DNA of 64,000 nt from Salvelinus alpinus. Taxonomy: Eukaryota > Chordata > Actinopteri > Salmoniformes > Salmonidae. The translations under genes were made by a program, and so were the position numbers. Shown piece after piece: positions 12,101-31,400 of the stretch (the first letter of the stretch is position 1; the number at the start of each line of letters is the position of its first letter). The stretch is from assembly GCF_045679555.1 (NCBI RefSeq), contig NC_092091.1:69680389-69744388 (forward strand), read 5' to 3'. The notes beneath the pieces are model-generated. The model saw only the letters and a program-made list of their open reading frames with translations, searched no databases and was not told where the DNA came from.

Positions 12101-12157
12101 TTTATACTCAAAAACTGGAATATTTTCGTTCACGTTTGAGCTGCTGCTCGCCGCCAT
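195..12157 (-). CDS. snapc3: snRNA-activating protein complex subunit 3 (3'-partial)
   Basis: SNAPC3 is the DNA-binding subunit of the SNAPc complex, which binds the proximal sequence element of snRNA genes in the nucleus for Pol II and Pol III. Coding exons on the minus strand: 12157-11928, 11599-11516, 11381-11300, 10898-10794, 10552-10403, 9869-9787, 8137-7979 and 302-195. All junctions are GT-AG and phase stays consistent. The ATG at 12157 opens a protein starting [13 protein letters not shown]. Family hallmarks are visible: FHVGSF near the N terminus, [55 protein letters not shown] and a Cys pair in RKCAVCHVY, which fits the C-terminal zinc-binding region. The donor at 194 leaves phase 2, so the last coding exon (further Cys motif and C terminus) must lie left of base 1. 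Intron 7 (303-7978) is swollen by transposons. The order snapc3 beside ttc39b is as on human 9p22. Identification is from remembered family sequence; confidence is high. Confidence 0.95.
485..655. mobile_element. MITE-like repeat, first copy
   Basis: A stretch bounded by AACTCATTCCATGGAGGACC at the left and an inverted match (GGTCCTCTGTGGAATGAGTT) at the right, with an AT-rich interior that includes a TTAATTAATCAATCAAG stretch. A related copy lies in opposite orientation at about 34385-34560 in dnajb14 intron 2. The inverted ends and short length fit a non-autonomous DNA transposon, probably hAT-like. Its right end is shared with the large hairpin at 629-911. The family assignment is inference. 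Confidence 0.6.
629..911. repeat. Long near-perfect inverted repeat (hairpin)
   Basis: The left arm (about 629-738) and right arm (about 802-911) are reverse complements over roughly 110 bases with very few mismatches. The arms contain GGGTGCACATTTTG and its complement, and CCAGAGGACCGAGTTTGG and its complement. The loop carries a further palindrome (CAGCTGATTCAAAT against ATTTGAATCAGCTG), so nearly the whole 283 bases can fold. It lies in snapc3 intron 7. It looks like two inverted fragments of the MITE ends seen at 485-655. Confidence 0.85.
1440..1645. mobile_element. Possible Tc1-like terminal remnant
   Basis: This AT-rich stretch reads GACTGTCAGCTTAAATTTGAG near its right end and resembles in layout the fragment at 7700-7915 (AATTAAAGCTGACAGTCTGC in opposite sense). 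Both look like end fragments of a Tc1-like family other than the one that follows. No transposase is recognisable. The surrounding 912-1440 shows no coding signal. Confidence 0.35.
1648..3165 (-). mobile_element. Tc1-like transposon (Tss/Sleeping Beauty-related family), degraded
   Basis: The ends are inverted: CTTTTTCCATATTTTGTTAC plus GTTACAGCCGTATTCTAAAA at left, and AATTTTAGAATAAGGCTGTA followed by ATGTAACAATGTGG at right, with a second inner copy (ACACAATACCCCATAATG / CATTATGGGGTATTGTGTGT). This is the IR/DR-like end structure of salmonid Tc1 elements. The interior encodes transposase on the minus strand. The element sits in snapc3 intron 7. A shorter deletion derivative of the same family lies at 18757-19377. 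Confidence 0.9.
1880..2816 (-). pseudogene. Tc1-like transposase, frameshifted
   Basis: The N-terminal part is open from 2816 to 2358 (152 aa). It has the paired-like helix-turn-helix region ([19 protein letters not shown]), the GRPR-like stretch [18 protein letters not shown] and [17 protein letters not shown] second frame at 2320-2081 carries [14 protein letters not shown] and [16 protein letters not shown] from the DDE catalytic domain. The C-terminal part, antisense to about 1880-2080, is in yet another frame. So there are at least two frame breaks, and the first catalytic Asp region falls in the broken junction near 2330-2360. No functional transposase is expected. The family is Tc1/mariner by motif. 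Confidence 0.85.
3720..3955 (+). mobile_element. LINE 3' end fragment
   Basis: The stretch carries CCCCTGTATATAGCCTCG, then AAGGGCTTGTAAGTAAGCAT and the typical salmonid LINE/SINE tail GGCGCATGTGACAAATATAA, ending in ATTCGATTTTGATTTGA. This is the 3' untranslated end of a non-LTR element with no coding sequence left. The flanking 3170-3720 shows nothing I recognise. Confidence 0.65.
4140..4352. repeat. 28-bp minisatellite
   Basis: About seven and a half head-to-tail copies of a 28-base unit, roughly AGAAGACTGTTCTAATTCCT followed by GTTCTTAG. Copies are almost identical after the first, suggesting recent expansion. It lies in snapc3 intron 7. The following 4353-4700 contains three CCTTGTACAA/TATAAATAACCC near-repeats and no gene. 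Confidence 0.9.
4745..7036 (+). mobile_element. Non-LTR retrotransposon (LINE, L2-like), degraded
   Basis: Reverse transcriptase sequence is recognisable in several frames. It includes [35 protein letters not shown] and [13 protein letters not shown] (5451-6086 frame), then a frame with the C-terminal end [13 protein letters not shown] (5897-6262). The upstream [20 protein letters not shown] (5091-5435) is the start of an endonuclease domain, and most of that domain is missing. The YADD-type active-site segment is frame-broken. The 3' end has the usual tail ATGTGACCAATAAAATTTGA at 7007-7030. Several frameshifts and an internal deletion make it inactive. It lies in snapc3 intron 7. Confidence 0.85.
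7431..7607. repeat. Long palindrome (MITE-like hairpin)
   Basis: The left arm (TGCATATGCTGTTTGTTTTG ... ATTCATGGTAAATAATG) is mirrored by its reverse complement ending AAACAAACAGCAAATGCAT. Each arm is about 75 bases with few mismatches. The loop is itself bounded by GTGTCA and TGACAC. It is probably a foldback/MITE transposon in snapc3 intron 7. No coding potential is seen. Confidence 0.85.
7700..7917. mobile_element. Tc1-like terminal fragment
   Basis: The right end reads CAACACTTTTGGAGCTCACTGTA, split here as CAACACTTTTGG and AGCTCACTGTA, which is the terminal style of Tc1 family inverted repeats. The interior (AAATTAAAGCTGACAGTCTG) matches the fragment near 1600. No transposase remains. 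It lies 60 bases from snapc3 exon 7. Confidence 0.6.
8250..8683. mobile_element. Tc1-like element, internally deleted (family B)
   Basis: It contains GATTTTACTGAGTTACAGTT at left and GTTCATATTTTTGTTCAGTA at right, the terminal sequences also seen at 14663 and 53234-53607. The interior includes the antisense N-terminal part of a transposase gene around 8310-8400 (GTCAGCATGCCAATTGCACG). It is non-autonomous. It sits in snapc3 intron 6. Confidence 0.75.
9240..9737. repeat. 39-bp minisatellite in snapc3 intron 6
   Basis: About 12.8 tandem copies of a 39-base unit built around CAGTCAGTCCAGTCGATGTA and GCCAGAGGGGATGAAGGTT. Variation is limited to a few positions (GACG/GATG, GAAGG/GACGG, CCAG/ACAG). 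The array ends 50 bases from the splice donor of snapc3 exon 6 (donor at 9786-9785). Confidence 0.95.
10073..10337 (+). mobile_element. tRNA-derived SINE
   Basis: The head has an A-box-like GGTAGCCTAGCGTTTAGAGC and a B-box-like GCTAGTTCGAATCCCCGAGC. The body ends in AGTTGGGATATGCAAATAAT and GTGTATAATACACACTGGTA, a tail seen in salmonid SINEs. It lies in snapc3 intron 5. The exact family name is not certain. Confidence 0.8.
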
Positions 12158-13134
12158 TTTTTCATCTAAATGACGTCAAAATTCCCAGGTAGCGCTGGGT
12201 AATGAAGTGTCTTGAGATGGGAAAATACAAGGGAAACTACCGATTGATTGAGTTATTTTACACTGGCCCGGGTCGAACCGGGCGAAACCCGGCACGTCAT
12301 CCAGCGAAAGCGGGGAGGGAGGAGTGCCCATCTCAAATGGAAGAGTAATCTGCGCTGCTCGTTCATTTTGTCAACATAGTGCACCGCCCAGAAACATACA
12401 TCTCTTTCCATGACTCGTTTTCATTGGGAGGGCAGATAAAGCGTTTTTATCCAAAGCAATCACAGAATTTCAGAAAATACATAATAATAATTTCTACACG
12501 TGCTTAATTACGTCACTTTTGCATTGCGCCGACTTCACCATAAAACAGAGTGGGGCAGCCAGGTTCCAAATCGAATGCGATCAACTTTCAGCTGGGCAAA
12601 AACACGCCCTACGGGTGCTCGGGCGACATTAATCGAACCCCCTCTCTAATACAGGCTAATTGTGGGGCTGCGTTTTGCATTTTTTATTTATATGTAGCCT
12701 TTATTTAACTAGACAAGTCAGTTAAGAACAAATTCTGGGCCAATTGTGCGCCGTCCAATCGGACTACCAATCACAGCCGGATTTGATTCAACCTGGTTTC
12801 GACTCAGGTACTATAGTGACGCCTCTTGCACTGAGATGCAGTGCCTTCGGCTGCGCCACTCGGGAGCCCTGCAATTTAGGTGGGTGTGTCCTTGATTATG
12901 TAACCCCACCATGCATAATTTAGTAGGCTATTTTATAAAGGTGTCAAATGGGCAAGTTCTCTTCCTTCTGGTGAAAGATTAACTCCAAAGCCCAATAGCT
13001 ATTTTTTTTCGTCTAAATTCAGAGAGAACGATCTTCTTTCTTTCATCAACTGGTATCTTTTAGACCTATTCCCCCCCAATGTATTTATAAATACGTTTCT
13101 TCTTTATTTGACAATAATTCCTGTCCTATCGAAC
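12158..13134. promoter_or_regulatory. Shared upstream region of snapc3 and ttc39b
   Basis: The start codons of snapc3 (minus, 12157) and ttc39b (plus, 13135) are 977 bases apart and divergent. The stretch next to snapc3 has several CpGs (for example CCCGGGTCGAACCGGGCGAA near 12268-12290) and an ATGACGTCA-type cAMP-response-like site at 12170-12177 (AATGACGTCAA). ttc39b may use a TATA-like TTTATAAAGG at 12932. A SmaI-like SINE interrupts the region at 12681-12870. Promoter roles are inferred from position only. Confidence 0.5.
12681..12870 (-). mobile_element. tRNA-derived SINE, SmaI-like head
   Basis: Read on the minus strand it starts AGGGCTCCCGAGTGGCGCAG, passes a B-box-like CTGAGTCGAAACCAGGTT, and ends with CAGAATTTGTTCTTAACTGA and CTTGTCTAGTTAAATAAAGG, the common salmonid SINE tail shared with the partner LINE. 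It lies between the divergent snapc3 and ttc39b starts. Confidence 0.85.
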
Positions 13135-24129
<10,995 letters not shown>

Positions 24130-25230
24130 GGACTGTAAAAGGTTGCGTCAATCGAATCTGGTATCAGGATAAAATGTGATTCAGAGTCACCGAATATACT
24201 TTAATTATTCTTATTTAACATAAGCGATAAATGGTAAATGCAATTTTCGTATATACGGGTTCACTGTATCACCATGCAGGGTAAAGCAGAGAACTGACTG
24301 AAATAGTACAGACATCTTCTTTTATACTGTGACAGATGTAGTTCCAACTTTAGAGTTGGCCTATCACAGTAGCGGCTTAGCGTTGTTTAAACTTGCTAGC
24401 CTATCGGTGGTGCCCAGGCTGGTCCCAGCCTCACAGCACACAGGATCCAGATATCCGGAAGTGTTTGTTGTGAAGTTTGAGCTGAGTTGTCGGTGGCTAC
24501 ACTGCTCAGTTCCTGTTTTCTTGTTATTCAGCATTTTTCCATCTTGTCTCAACCTTCTGGTTAGCACAGTCGACACCCTAGATTAACAACAGCTTTTCTG
24601 CAGTCACGCTATGTTTTGTGATTAACATGTCCTATTTCTATAAGGCATATATTTTTGTTAAAAAGAGAACAAAACCATCCTTCACAGGATGTAAAGGTAA
24701 AATGCGCCACTGCCAACGAGGAATTGCTGAATATCTTGGGTCCATTCTACCTTGATATGGAGGTGTACAGACTTGAAAGAGCCTTGATTATAGTACACTT
24801 AGAAAAAGCCTGCACTTAAAATGTAAATGTTGCAAAATTAGAATTTGAGTCTTTTCTGTAGGGTCGACTCATGACTAGAGATTTGAGTGCATAACTCATT
24901 TTAAGCACAAATCTTCCATTGTAATCGATGCATGATTTACAAGAAACGTGTGAGCTACACACTTGGATGTTAAGTTAGGATATGGCCTAAATGTTTTGGC
25001 TTTAGCCTTTGATTTGAGTCAAACCTGTACGGTTTGTCTGTTCTCTTATACTTATGTTCTATACACATTATGCTGTTATACATTCTGCTCTAAGTGTTTC
25101 ATTTTCTGCTAATTTAACCAATTAATTTACATTTGAACACATGGTTCTTTATTATCCACAGATATGATGTTGCACTGGAAATGCATTTTACCTGTCATTG
25201 TACTAAGTGATTACTCAAAAGATTTTGACA

Positions 25231-25236
25231 AATAAA
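25231..25236 (+). terminator. Probable ttc39b polyadenylation signal
   Basis: A canonical AATAAA lies 1.1 kb after the ttc39b stop codon, followed by a TTTTATTTTTTG stretch. The intervening 24130-25230 has no recognisable ORF or repeat, consistent with a 3' untranslated region. Assignment is by position. Confidence 0.5.
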
Positions 25237-25404
25237 ACTGTTGGAATGGATGAATTTGAGATTTTATTTTTTGCATGAATTGTCTGCCATTCATTCACTG
25301 ACAATTAGATCCTACAATGAGCCTATTTATTGTCACTATCAGATCTCAATAACAAAACGCATCACACCTACAAACTGCACATTACTGTTGTCTGAGCAGC
25401 AAAC

Positions 25405-25937
25405 TATAACTGTTAAGTGTAAGAAATTGTATAAGATACTGGTAACTTGTTTTAACCACTTCTCAACATAAGCTATAACTTGGCACAACATCCACCCATC
25501 CCCCACTATACCCCCACTTTTGTACCTTGTTAAGTAACCACAGACCCACATACTCAACCCTCCCCCATGAATAGGACTCTGTTAAAACAGATGCATATGC
25601 ATTATGCTCAAGGATGAGACTATAAGACAATGAACTGTGGGAAGTGCCAATGGAAACGTCGACATCAGGCCGAACAGGATTACCCACGACCCAGATCGAC
25701 CAATCGGAAGGCCAGACTTCAAGATCAACCTACTTTGCTAGTTGTCTATATAATCTGTATGTACTGTGTAGAGCGGCCTCTTTTCCGACGATTCCATAAG
25801 AATTAGACAGAAAGGGGCCGTGCACGTTTTTGCCTGATATCTTTACACTTAAATAAAACGGCCTTATTATAAAATTATCCACCTCGTCCTATGTCTCCAC
25901 TTGTTCTCCTGTCTCAAGTAAACGTTTTATCAACATA
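25405..25937 (+). mobile_element. Possible solo LTR
   Basis: The stretch has a TATA-like CTATATAATC at about 25748, a polyadenylation signal AATAAAACGG at 25853 and a possible TG...CA frame from TGTTAAGTGTAAG to TTTTATCAACA. No internal retroelement sequence and no convincing target-site duplication was found. Family unknown; low confidence. It is a fossil if real. Confidence 0.3.
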
Positions 25938-26059
25938 AGTCAGTTTTCAGAAGATGCTTTTTTGTTACTATTCAGTACTGTATCCAAATCATAGGTTCTC
26001 TGTTATAGCGCGTTTACTGTACAATCAAACTCCAACGGACATGTTTCAGGTGGTTTGTG

Positions 26060-27192
26060 TGTATATATATACTTTTGTTTGACACATCTTCAGATTAGTG
26101 GATTCGGCTATTTCAGCCACCCGTTGCTGACAGGTGTATAAAATCGAGCACACCGCCATGCAACTTCCATTCGCAAACATTGGCAGTAGAATGGCCTTAC
26201 TGAAGAGCTCAGTGACTTAACGTGGCACCGTCATAGATGCCACCTTTACAACAAGTTAGTTCGTCAAATTTCTGCCCTGCTAGCGCTTCCCCGGTCAACT
26301 AAGTGCCGTTATTGTGAAGTGGAAATGTCTAGGAGCAACAACTCCTCAGCAGTGAAGTAGTAGGCCACACAACTCACACAACGGGACGCCGAGAGCTGCA
26401 GCATGTAGCGCGTACAAATCGTCTGTCCTCAGTTGCAACACTCACTACAGAGTTACAAAATGCCTCGAAGCAAGGTCAGCACTAACTGTTCGTCAGGAGC
26501 TTCATGAAATGGGTTTCCATGGCTGAGCAGCCGCACACAAGTTTACGATTACAATGTTCAATGCCAAGTGTCGGCTGGAGTGGTGTAAAGCTTGCGTTAA
26601 ACCATCTGGCGGTCTGACGGACTAATCTGGGTTTGGCGGATACAAGGAAAATGCTACCTGAAGTTTGGTGGTAGAGTAATGGGCATGTCTGGGCATGTTT
26701 TTCATGGTTCGGGCTAGGCCCCTTAGTTCCAGTGAGGGGAAATCTTTACGCTACATCATACAATGACATTCTAGACGATTCTGTACTTCCAACTTTGTGG
26801 CAACAGTTTGGGGAAGGCCCTTTCCTGTTTCAGCATGACAGTGCCCCTGTGCTTAACGCGAGGTCCATAATGAAATGGTTTGTTGAGATGGGTGTGGAAG
26901 AACTGGACTGGCCTGCACTTACCTCAATCCCACCGAACACCTATGGGATGAATTGGAACGCAGACTGCGAGCCAGGCCTAATCGCCCAAAATCAGTGCCC
27001 GACCTCAGTAATGCTCTTGGCTGAATGGAAGCAAGTCCCCGCAGCAATGTTTCAACATCTAGTGGAAAGCCTTCCCAGAAGAGTGGAGGCTGTTATAGCA
27101 GCAAAGGGGACCAACTCCATATTAATGTCCATGATTTTGGAATGAGAGGTTTGACGAGCAGGTGTCCACATACTTTTAGTCATGTAGTGTAT
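26060..27192 (+). mobile_element. Tc1-like transposon (family C), degraded
   Basis: The right terminus CACATACTTTTAGTCATGTA / GTGTAT is a familiar Tc1 end. The left terminus (about 26070, ATACTTTTGTTTGACACATC) is worn. The transposase lies on the plus strand with many breaks. It is inserted between ttc39b and dnajb14. Confidence 0.85.
26732..27145 (+). pseudogene. Tc1-like transposase C-terminal fragment
   Basis: A 137-aa open stretch carries [17 protein letters not shown], the second catalytic Asp motif FQHDSAP and the C-terminal [14 protein letters not shown] (the latter in a shifted frame region). The DLNPIEH-like segment that should supply the last acidic residue appears altered ([11 protein letters not shown]). 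The N-terminal DNA-binding part at 26180-26600 is recognisable only as broken sequence. Inactive. Confidence 0.8.
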
Positions 27193-27294
27193 ATTTCATT
27201 GGGTTGGAAGTCATGCTCTAATATTGAGAAATGCAGAACAACCCCACTATATAAATTCAGAATAATTGCAACGTCCGAGGATCACTGACGAAAG

Positions 27295-28392
27295 TGCTGC
27301 TCCGAACGCTCAGATGTGTTTTGCGGTGACGCTTCTCGAGTATTTGCGGTGAGCCGACTCATTTGGCTCCGTCACGTAAAAGAGACGGCTCATTTGGCCC
27401 CCAAATGGCTCTGTTAGGGAAGTTTCACTTTTTTGTATTTTTTTTTAACTTCAGATTCATCTCCAGCACAACATCAACATATGTGAAAATGACAACACGT
27501 TTCTATGTTTAATTAATAAAGAGAGGAAGGTAAGTGTTTCCAGTGACATCATTGATGTGTGTCATGATTTTAACCAATTATGAGTAGGCGATGCCTACTA
27601 ATTGTCTAATTGGTTAATGTCATAGGACAATGTGTTTCCAATCTTTTTGACTGCAAAACATATAAAAGCTCTGTTTTCACATATGTTAGGGTGGTGCTGG
27701 AGAGGATGAATATGAAGTTGAACATTTTAGAAATTTAAAACAAGAACCAGTGAAAAAATAGCACATTTCTAATTTAAAGCCCAAAAGGTAGGCTACCATT
27801 ATGTCAAATCAGGAAATGCACCTCCAAATAAATGTTTACCTGGCTGGATTATTAGATGGCGCTGAATATTTTTTTTGCATGGACCAGATTGACACGCCCA
27901 CTTTGTTTCTGCAGGGAAGATTAACCCTTTTTAGATAATTATTTTGTGATTTATCTGCAGAAAAACGTTTTGAGATCAAAAAGCAGTAGCAACACCAGGA
28001 TCCACATGGCCAAGGTGTCCACTTTGAAAAAATCAGCAGCGGACCTTTCTGAACTCTTAACCAATGCGCCTTTACATTCATGAGAGTATCAATAATGTGT
28101 CACTATTTCTGAGGCTATATGATGTATTGTTCAGTAGATTTACTATGTAATATTAATTTTACTTGTTTTTATCTCATGATTTATTTGATATGCTATCAGA
28201 TTGCCGGTGGGGGGGGTTAAATACATATCTAAATGTGTTGTATGAATACTATGAATTTAAATAATAACTTGATGTAAAAAAAACAAAAAAAACTGTAGTA
28301 TTTAAATCAGGGAGACAAATAAACGGCTCTTTCACCGATGCGATTCGGTTCACCAAAAAGATCCGTTCGTTCGCGAACTACCCATCACTACT
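27295..28392. mobile_element. Probable hAT-like non-autonomous element upstream of dnajb14
   Basis: The right end read on the minus strand is TAGTGATGGGTAGTTCGCGA then ACGAACGGATC and GTGAACCGAATCGCATCGG, a common vertebrate hAT terminus. The left part has GCCGACTCATTTGGCTCC and AGAGACGGCTCATTTGGC, similar to AAACGGCTCTTTCACC near the right end. It ends only about 31 bases before the dnajb14 ATG. No transposase is seen in about 1.1 kb. The left boundary is uncertain. Confidence 0.55.
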
Positions 28393-28423
28393 GTCAGCTG
28401 AGAGCCGGGGGGGAGGAAGAAAG

Positions 28424-31400
28424 ATGGAAGGGAACAGAGACGAAGCAGAAAAATGTATAAATATAGCCAGTAAAGCTCTTGAAGCAGGAGACAAAGACAA
28501 GGCGGTGAAATTCTTAAACAAAGCAGAGAAGCTCTATCCAACCTACAAAGCGAAAGGTAAATATCTACGTTACCATATTTCAGTTCATTAGCCACGTTAG
28601 CTAGCCCTTTACACACTAAACACCTATTTAAAATACAATTTGCCAATTTGCCTTGGAATATTGTCACTTGCAATGCACGTATAATACGTAAACAAATAAA
28701 TTATGAAATGGTTAAGTAATGTCATTAACGCTTTAAACTGCTCAGGGTAAAGGAAATAGTGACGTTTCTTTAAATTGCTAACTAACGTTAGCATGCTAAC
28801 AGTATGTATACTATGTCGCTAACTAGTTGACGTTAGCCATTTCTTAGCCCATTTTGTTGATTTGATAAGGTTGACATCATCCACTGTTAAATGTCTCATT
28901 TGACAAGCTATGTTTCATTTTATAGTTCTGTTTTAGCTCAGTGACGAATGTGGACCGGCTAGGCTAACTAGCCAATTGGCAAAGCTATTACTAACTATAA
29001 TTTACAAACTTTAGCTAGCCTATATGAGCTAGCTAAATGTTGGATTGCCAACCAGTTCAGTTTTGCATTATGTGGTCAGTGGAACCAAGTTCCCAATCTG
29101 GGATGTTATCGCCCCACATGTATGGTCTCTCTTTCGCAATAACAAGGTCAACTGACTAAGCAAGTGATGCCTATGCACCAGTAAGTTAGCCAGCTAGGTG
29201 TTGTCTCCAGTGTCCTCATGACAGAAATGTAATTAAAATTGGTATAAATGTAGGCCTGACACTAGCTTAGTAAGGGACTTGGCTAACTAGCCGGACACAA
29301 GTCATGCCTGGCTGTGGTTGTATTGATACATGAGGATGATCCAGCAGCTATCTCGGGCCGTAATCAATTGATCTGCTTATTGCTCTCAGCTGCCGCGATG
29401 TTTTGTAATTCATTGCTTTGTCTGTTGAAGTGTTTGTCTGTAATCAAACACTTACGTTTGTGAGTGAATCGTGTGCTTGCAATAGGCTGCTTGCATTATG
29501 GTCAATTGTGCAGCCTGCCAGCTACCAATCATATTTAAAAGCTTCTGAAATTGTCAATACTAGTATGTCAGGCAGAAGGAGACATATTTACCTTGTTATG
29601 AAGGTAAATGGCCATTTCCACAGCAGCCATATATAATAGAACACATTATATTAGCTGAACGATTGGCTGTGACAGTTGACAGCAATTATTCCTCATGTTG
29701 GCTTAACTCTCACATCATGCAGTTAAACATGACTGTTTACATTCACTAGGAACATTTAGTTGTAGTGAATACTCAAGGTTTGGTTAAATAGTGTTTATAA
29801 TGGTCACCAAGGAGATGGCTATAGCAGCCTATTCACCTCACTCAAAAAAACATTTATTTGGTCATGTCCATGGGATACAGCAGGTGCCAACAGTACAGTG
29901 AAATGCTTACTTGCGAGCTCTTCCTCACCAATGCCTTATTCAATATCAAAAATGGAAGGAAATAGAAAAGTGGCTGTCTCACATTCTCAGCAGAAGTTTT
30001 ATTTTTTTGGAAATGGAGGTAACGTGGCTCGTGCAGGATGAGGTTAGTGAGATGTACAGGCTTGTCCACCTCAATCCCTTAATTGAATGATTGACCCAGA
30101 GCTGAGGGAACAATGGTAGGCATTAGCTAAGGCTAAGCTGGGGGGCAGTGGGCCAGGGAAAACCAAATCATATTCACCTTTTTAATTTCAGTTTTTATTT
30201 ATTTCATTAACTCGCATCAAGAAAGAGTAGTTGGATTCAAGGAGGATTCTGAGGATTCAAGTTTGCATCTTGATAGAAGAAAAACAACCACCCTCTTCCG
30301 TTCAGTGTCATGCAATAATACATTTACTACTTCAACCATTAAGATTAGTATTTTTCCCGACATGTCAGTATTCTCACTCTGGTGTGTCTATCCAACATAG
30401 TGTTCAGTTACCTGTGTAAACTTTCACATGAATTGCAGAGCTGTATTGCACAGTCTGGGTGCTGCCAGAGAGAACAGCAATGCACTGGGCAGTATACTCA
30501 GGCTGTTGCTTAGGCTGCTGCTGCAGTGGTCATAGGTAGACTGACACAGAGAGCTGCTTTGTGTCATTGGAAAAGCTTAGCACATTCTCATTGAGCAACC
30601 AGAGCTGGATATATTCGCCTGCGGCTCTCATGGAAGCATGACCAGATCTCCACTACAGCTCGTCTATGGAAGCCAACTGGATGCTGGGAACAATGTAACC
30701 TTAGTTTCTGTGTGTGAACCGCTGATGTTCCCTTGCATGGTGGTCTGACTTTCAAGAGCCTAGTGTTTCGCCCTGTAAGATTGAGTGCCAGTTTCCCGGA
30801 ACCAGATTAAGGCTAGTCCTTGACTAAAAAAACACTTTCGATTGAAAATGAGAATGCTTTTTAGTCGAGGACCCGTCTTAATCTGGTTCTGTGAAATTTG
30901 CCCCCATGAGTTCTTTGAAGTGCTTAGCTTTGTCTCTCTTTCTGAATGTGTCACGTCATGCTTTGTGCTGTCTTCTGCCTCTCTTCATCTCTCTCTTCCC
31001 TCCTAGCCTTGTTGGACACCTTGACGAGGAACGGCAGCTCTGCGGGGAATGGCGCGCACTGCAGACAGCGTACTACAGACAGCTCCTCAGAGAGCACCAA
31101 GGCCCGGGCTGGTGGGCAGGACCAGGAGGCCGGAGGGGGCGAGCCCAGCACCAAGGGCTTCACCAAGGACCAGGTGGAGGGAGTGCAGAGGTGAGCAGGA
31201 GGCTTCTGACTTCTTTTCCACTTGATTGCTCACTCCCGTAATCTGTTTGGGATTGGCTATCTGTTTGTAAAATCTCTGTTCTGCTCTCTTGCCCTCCGCC
31301 CTCCCTGACGGCCGTATGGTACGGTCCTCTGTCCCACTTCTCATGTGTGCAGCAGGCAGACTTGTGTGTGTGTAGTTGTGTTGCTTCACTCTGGTTTATT

